This document shows, in pieces, positions 61,821-64,000 of a DNA stretch of 64,000 nucleotides. Position 1 is the first letter of the stretch. The number at the start of each line of letters is the position of its first letter. Both the position numbers and the translations under genes were made by a program. Origin of the DNA: Kosakonia sp. SMBL-WEM22 (lineage in GTDB: Bacteria; Pseudomonadota; Gammaproteobacteria; Enterobacterales; Enterobacteriaceae). The notes under the pieces were generated by a model that ran no database searches, was not told the origin of the DNA, and was given only the letters and a program-made list of their open reading frames with translations. The stretch covers positions 496,001-560,000 of the forward strand of contig NZ_CP051488.1 of the NCBI RefSeq assembly GCF_014490785.1, read 5' to 3'.

Positions 61821-63751
61821 TCCATTTTTAAGCGGAACAGGCTCACCAGCTCGCTCAGATGTGCCCCTTTTTCACGCAGAATGCGCGCGGTCTCTTCACT
61901 CTGTGTTACGCGTCCGGCGTTGATGTGCGTAGCATCGCCAATGTGCGTCATCGCCAAGTTCACCTGATTAATCCCGGCGGACTGTTCATGGGAAGCATGG
62001 TTTATCTCATGCACCAACTGGTTGATATTGTTCATATGATTGATGATCGCCTGCATTGCGATGCGGGTCGCCTCCGACTGAGAGTGACCTTCGCCCACTT
62101 TTTTCAGCGTATCGCCAATCAGTGCGTCGATCTCTTTCACCGCGTTAGCGCTGCGTGCCGCCAGAGCGCGTACTTCCTGGGCGACAACGGCAAAGCCTTT
62201 GCCATGTTCGCCTGCGCGCGCCGCTTCCACCGCTGCGTTAAGCGCGAGGATGTTAGTCTGGAAGGCAATTGACTCGATCACATGGGTAATATCGGCGATA
62301 CGCTGTGAAGCGGCGCGAATATCTTCCATTGTCTCTACGGAGTGCTCGACGGTCTGGCCACCTTTTTTCACCGCGTCGGTGGTTTCATTCACCAGGTGCT
62401 GCGTCTGCTCCATATTGGCGGCGTTTTGCTGCACGGTGGCCGCAATCTGCTCCATGCTGGCAGAGGTCTCTTCCACGCTGCTGGCCTGCTTATTGATCTG
62501 ATCGCTGATCTCGCTGCTGTCGGCGGCCAGCGCATTGGTGCCGAGGTTAATCTCGGCGGCGGATTCGCGCACCTGCAGCACAATTTTATGCAGCCCATCG
62601 CCAATGCCATTGATCGCGGCGATCAACTGACCTACCTCATCGTGACGATCCACTGCCAGCGTGGCGCGCAGATCGCCTGCGGCATACTGCTGTGCCAGAT
62701 CGATCACGCTACGCAGCGGGCGCGACAGCCAGCGGCGAATGATCACCACAAACAGCGTCGCGAAGAGCAGGGAGACGATAACGCCTGCCAGCAGGAACTG
62801 GTTACGCATGGCGTTAACATCGTGCAGCAGCGTGGCTTTATCAACTTCACCCACCACCGTCCAGTTCCAGCCGGGCAGCGCGGTGTAGGAGAGCAGCAGC
62901 GTGCGGCCATCGGCGCTCTGCTGTGTCAGCGTGCCGCTCTCGTTGTTCAGCACTGCCTGCAGATCGCTTTCGCTCCACTGCGGGCGTTTGCCTTCCTGGT
63001 CGCCGTGGAACAGATAGTTACCGAGGTTTTTCCCTGGGTTGCGGTCAATCACGAAGAAATGCCCGCTCTCGCCCAGTTTGCGCCCGAGGATCTTGCCGCG
63101 CATCACCTGCCAGGAGCGGGTGATATCGACGCCGACAAACAGAATAGCGATGGTGTTGCCGCTGGCATCTTTTACTGGCTGGTACTGGGTGATATAGCGT
63201 TTGCCGAACAGCAGCGCGAGGCCGCGATAGACCTCACCTTTCATCACCGGTGCAAACGCCGGGCTGGCGGGATCAAGCTTGGTGCCGATCGCACGATCGC
63301 CATTCTCTTTACGCAGGGACGTGGCGACACGCACAAATTCGTTGCCGCTGCGCACGAAAAGGGTGGCAATCGCGCCGGTGCGGTTAAGGAAATCATCAGG
63401 AATGGCGTTGTTGTTATGCAGCTCAACGTCCCCGGCTTTCAGTAGCGGAACGTCGATGCCGTTAATCTCGCGGCGCTGCTGTGGGTCAATGGCAAGCGGC
63501 TGCGGCAGGAAGCTGCCAAACAAACGTGTATAGCTTTCAACTTCTTCGCTGAGGCTGCTGTTGAACATCTCCACCATGTCGACCACGCCGGTGGACTGGC
63601 TGTGCAGATCTTCCATAGCCAGCGTTTCCAGCTGTCGGCTGGCGTTGTTGCTCATCAAAAAAGTAAAGAGGAGAAATAGTGTCGCAACGCTTGCGCCAGT
63701 CAGCAAAGAGAGCTTTGCACCGAGGCTGGCACGACGAAAGAGGGCGCTCAT
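61817..63751 (-). CDS. Methyl-accepting chemotaxis protein with Cache-type sensor
   Basis: Chemoreceptor of 644 residues. A first membrane helix (about 12-33) is followed by a periplasmic domain of about 280 residues that looks like the Cache_3-Cache_2 fusion (VVDMVEMFNSSL..., later GWNWTVVGEVD), a second helix (about 314-335), HAMP and the signalling hairpin (VIESIAFQTNILALNAAVEA, GKGFAVVAQEVRALA). It ends LFRLKMD, without the aromatic CheR-binding pentapeptide seen in the other two receptors here. The start at 63751 (MSALFRRASLGAKLS) is preceded by GGA; the frame opens 32 codons earlier, beyond the sigma-28 promoter, so I reject that. Confidence 0.9.
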   Translation of the reverse strand: MSALFRRASLGAKLSLLTGASVATLFLLFTFLMSNNASRQLETLAMEDLHSQSTGVVDMVEMFNSSLSEEVESYTRLFGSFLPQPLAIDPQQRREINGIDVPLLKAGDVELHNNNAIPDDFLNRTGAIATLFVRSGNEFVRVATSLRKENGDRAIGTKLDPASPAFAPVMKGEVYRGLALLFGKRYITQYQPVKDASGNTIAILFVGVDITRSWQVMRGKILGRKLGESGHFFVIDRNPGKNLGNYLFHGDQEGKRPQWSESDLQAVLNNESGTLTQQSADGRTLLLSYTALPGWNWTVVGEVDKATLLHDVNAMRNQFLLAGVIVSLLFATLFVVIIRRWLSRPLRSVIDLAQQYAAGDLRATLAVDRHDEVGQLIAAINGIGDGLHKIVLQVRESAAEINLGTNALAADSSEISDQINKQASSVEETSASMEQIAATVQQNAANMEQTQHLVNETTDAVKKGGQTVEHSVETMEDIRAASQRIADITHVIESIAFQTNILALNAAVEAARAGEHGKGFAVVAQEVRALAARSANAVKEIDALIGDTLKKVGEGHSQSEATRIAMQAIINHMNNINQLVHEINHASHEQSAGINQVNLAMTHIGDATHINAGRVTQSEETARILREKGAHLSELVSLFRLKMD

Positions 63752-63782
63752 AATGTGTCCGTTTTTGTCTGTGTGAGCCTCC

Positions 63783-63809
63783 TTAACGGCAGGACGCGGA
63801 CAATATTTA
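63783..63809 (-). promoter_or_regulatory. Sigma-28 (FliA) promoter of the third chemoreceptor
   Basis: On the minus strand TAAA (63809-63806), a 15-base spacer and GCCGTTAA (63790-63783) match the flagellar consensus with one mismatch. It lies 32 bases before the chosen start codon and overlaps a GGAGG-like stretch. Confidence 0.8.
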
Positions 63810-63921
63810 GCGTAGATTTGTAACATTATGTTACATGGGTGTATCACCCGAATAACATAATCTTAAAGAAAGTAGGGTCATAAAGAAACGCCCTGAATTA
63901 GTGGCTTTTTACTTACCACTC

Positions 63922-64000
63922 TCAGGCGTAGAGAATCGCCTGCACCTGCCACGAATCAACTTGCTTCGCCTCCTGCATGCGAATAATGCGATACCAGGAA
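63922..64000 (-). CDS. C-terminal end of a DUF1471 (YdgH/BhsA/McbA) protein, possibly bsmA
   Basis: Only the last 25 codons are inside the window, reading SWYRIIRMQEAKQVDSW then QVQAILYA and a stop. The pattern of Y-R-I-I followed by W-x-x-x-A-x-L/I-Y is the C-terminal strand pair of the DUF1471 family of small periplasmic stress proteins. In E. coli bsmA (yjfO), a DUF1471 lipoprotein linked to biofilm stress, is found near aidB, so this may be bsmA. The N-terminus is off the window. Confidence 0.6.
   Translation of the reverse strand, partial: SWYRIIRMQEAKQVDSWQVQAILYA

Noticed and set aside
62342..63445. Open frame of 367 codons on the plus strand
   Set aside because: Antisense to the Cache-type chemoreceptor gene; no start signal and no domain.

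Overview
The window is a stretch of chromosome from a motile member of the Enterobacteriaceae. Gene order follows the E. coli 93-95 minute region almost gene by gene: dsbD-cutA-dcuA-aspA-fxsA-yjeH-groSL-yjeI-epmB-efp-ecnAB-gdx-blc-frdDCBA-epmA-mscM-psd-rsgA-orn-glyVXY-queG-nnr-tsaE-amiB-mutL-miaA-hfq-hflXKC-yjeT-purA-nsrR-rnr-rlmB-aidB. Protein lengths and rare start codons (GTG frdA, TTG psd, TTG rsgA, TTG hflX) also match. Non-E. coli content (an ecnR-like regulator, an invasin-like protein, three chemoreceptors, no ampC beside frd) suggests a relative of Enterobacter or Kosakonia, but species cannot be fixed from this sequence alone. Comparisons with E. coli are from memory, not from a search.

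Layout. 1-8.6 kb: disulfide/metal tolerance (dsbD, cutA), anaerobic aspartate/C4-dicarboxylate metabolism (dcuA, aspA), fxsA, yjeH and the sigma-32 groESL operon. 8.65-14.4 kb: an accessory block between groL and yjeI with a membrane-anchored CadC-like regulator, facing a small lipoprotein and a 1350-residue inverse autotransporter (intimin/invasin family). 14.5-16.9 kb: yjeI and a first chemoreceptor. 16.9-25.4 kb: the EF-P system (epmB, efp, epmA), entericidins with an ecnR-like gene, a guanidine-II riboswitch with gdx, blc and the fumarate reductase operon with an FNR site. 25.6-26.7 kb: an AT-rich two-gene cassette (lysozyme-fold-like protein plus a three-helix membrane protein) where E. 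coli has yjeM/N/O. 26.7-33.5 kb: mscM-psd-rsgA, orn and three identical tRNA-Gly genes. 33.5-33.75 kb: a non-coding AT-rich segment with DnaA boxes in the position of the E. coli datA locus. 33.75-49.9 kb: queG and the long nnr-to-rnr core cluster. 49.9-57.75 kb: a second accessory block between rnr and rlmB, with small proteins of unknown function, a YmgB-like protein, a DUF6882-like protein, a BetT-like transporter, a YfaZ-like porin and a second chemoreceptor. 57.9-64 kb: rlmB, REP elements, an MHS-family transporter, aidB, a third chemoreceptor and the end of a DUF1471 gene.

The themes are core housekeeping in conserved order, and surface or environmental functions in a few insertion slots. 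Each of the three chemoreceptor genes carries its own sigma-28-type promoter, so they should join the flagellar class 3 regulon. The parts that most deserve follow-up are the invasin block with its non-lectin C-terminal domain and divergent redox-capable regulator, and the lysozyme-like/membrane protein pair, which looks like an orphan antibacterial effector and its immunity protein. Both readings are inference. No CRISPR array, transposase, integrase or prophage structural gene was seen.
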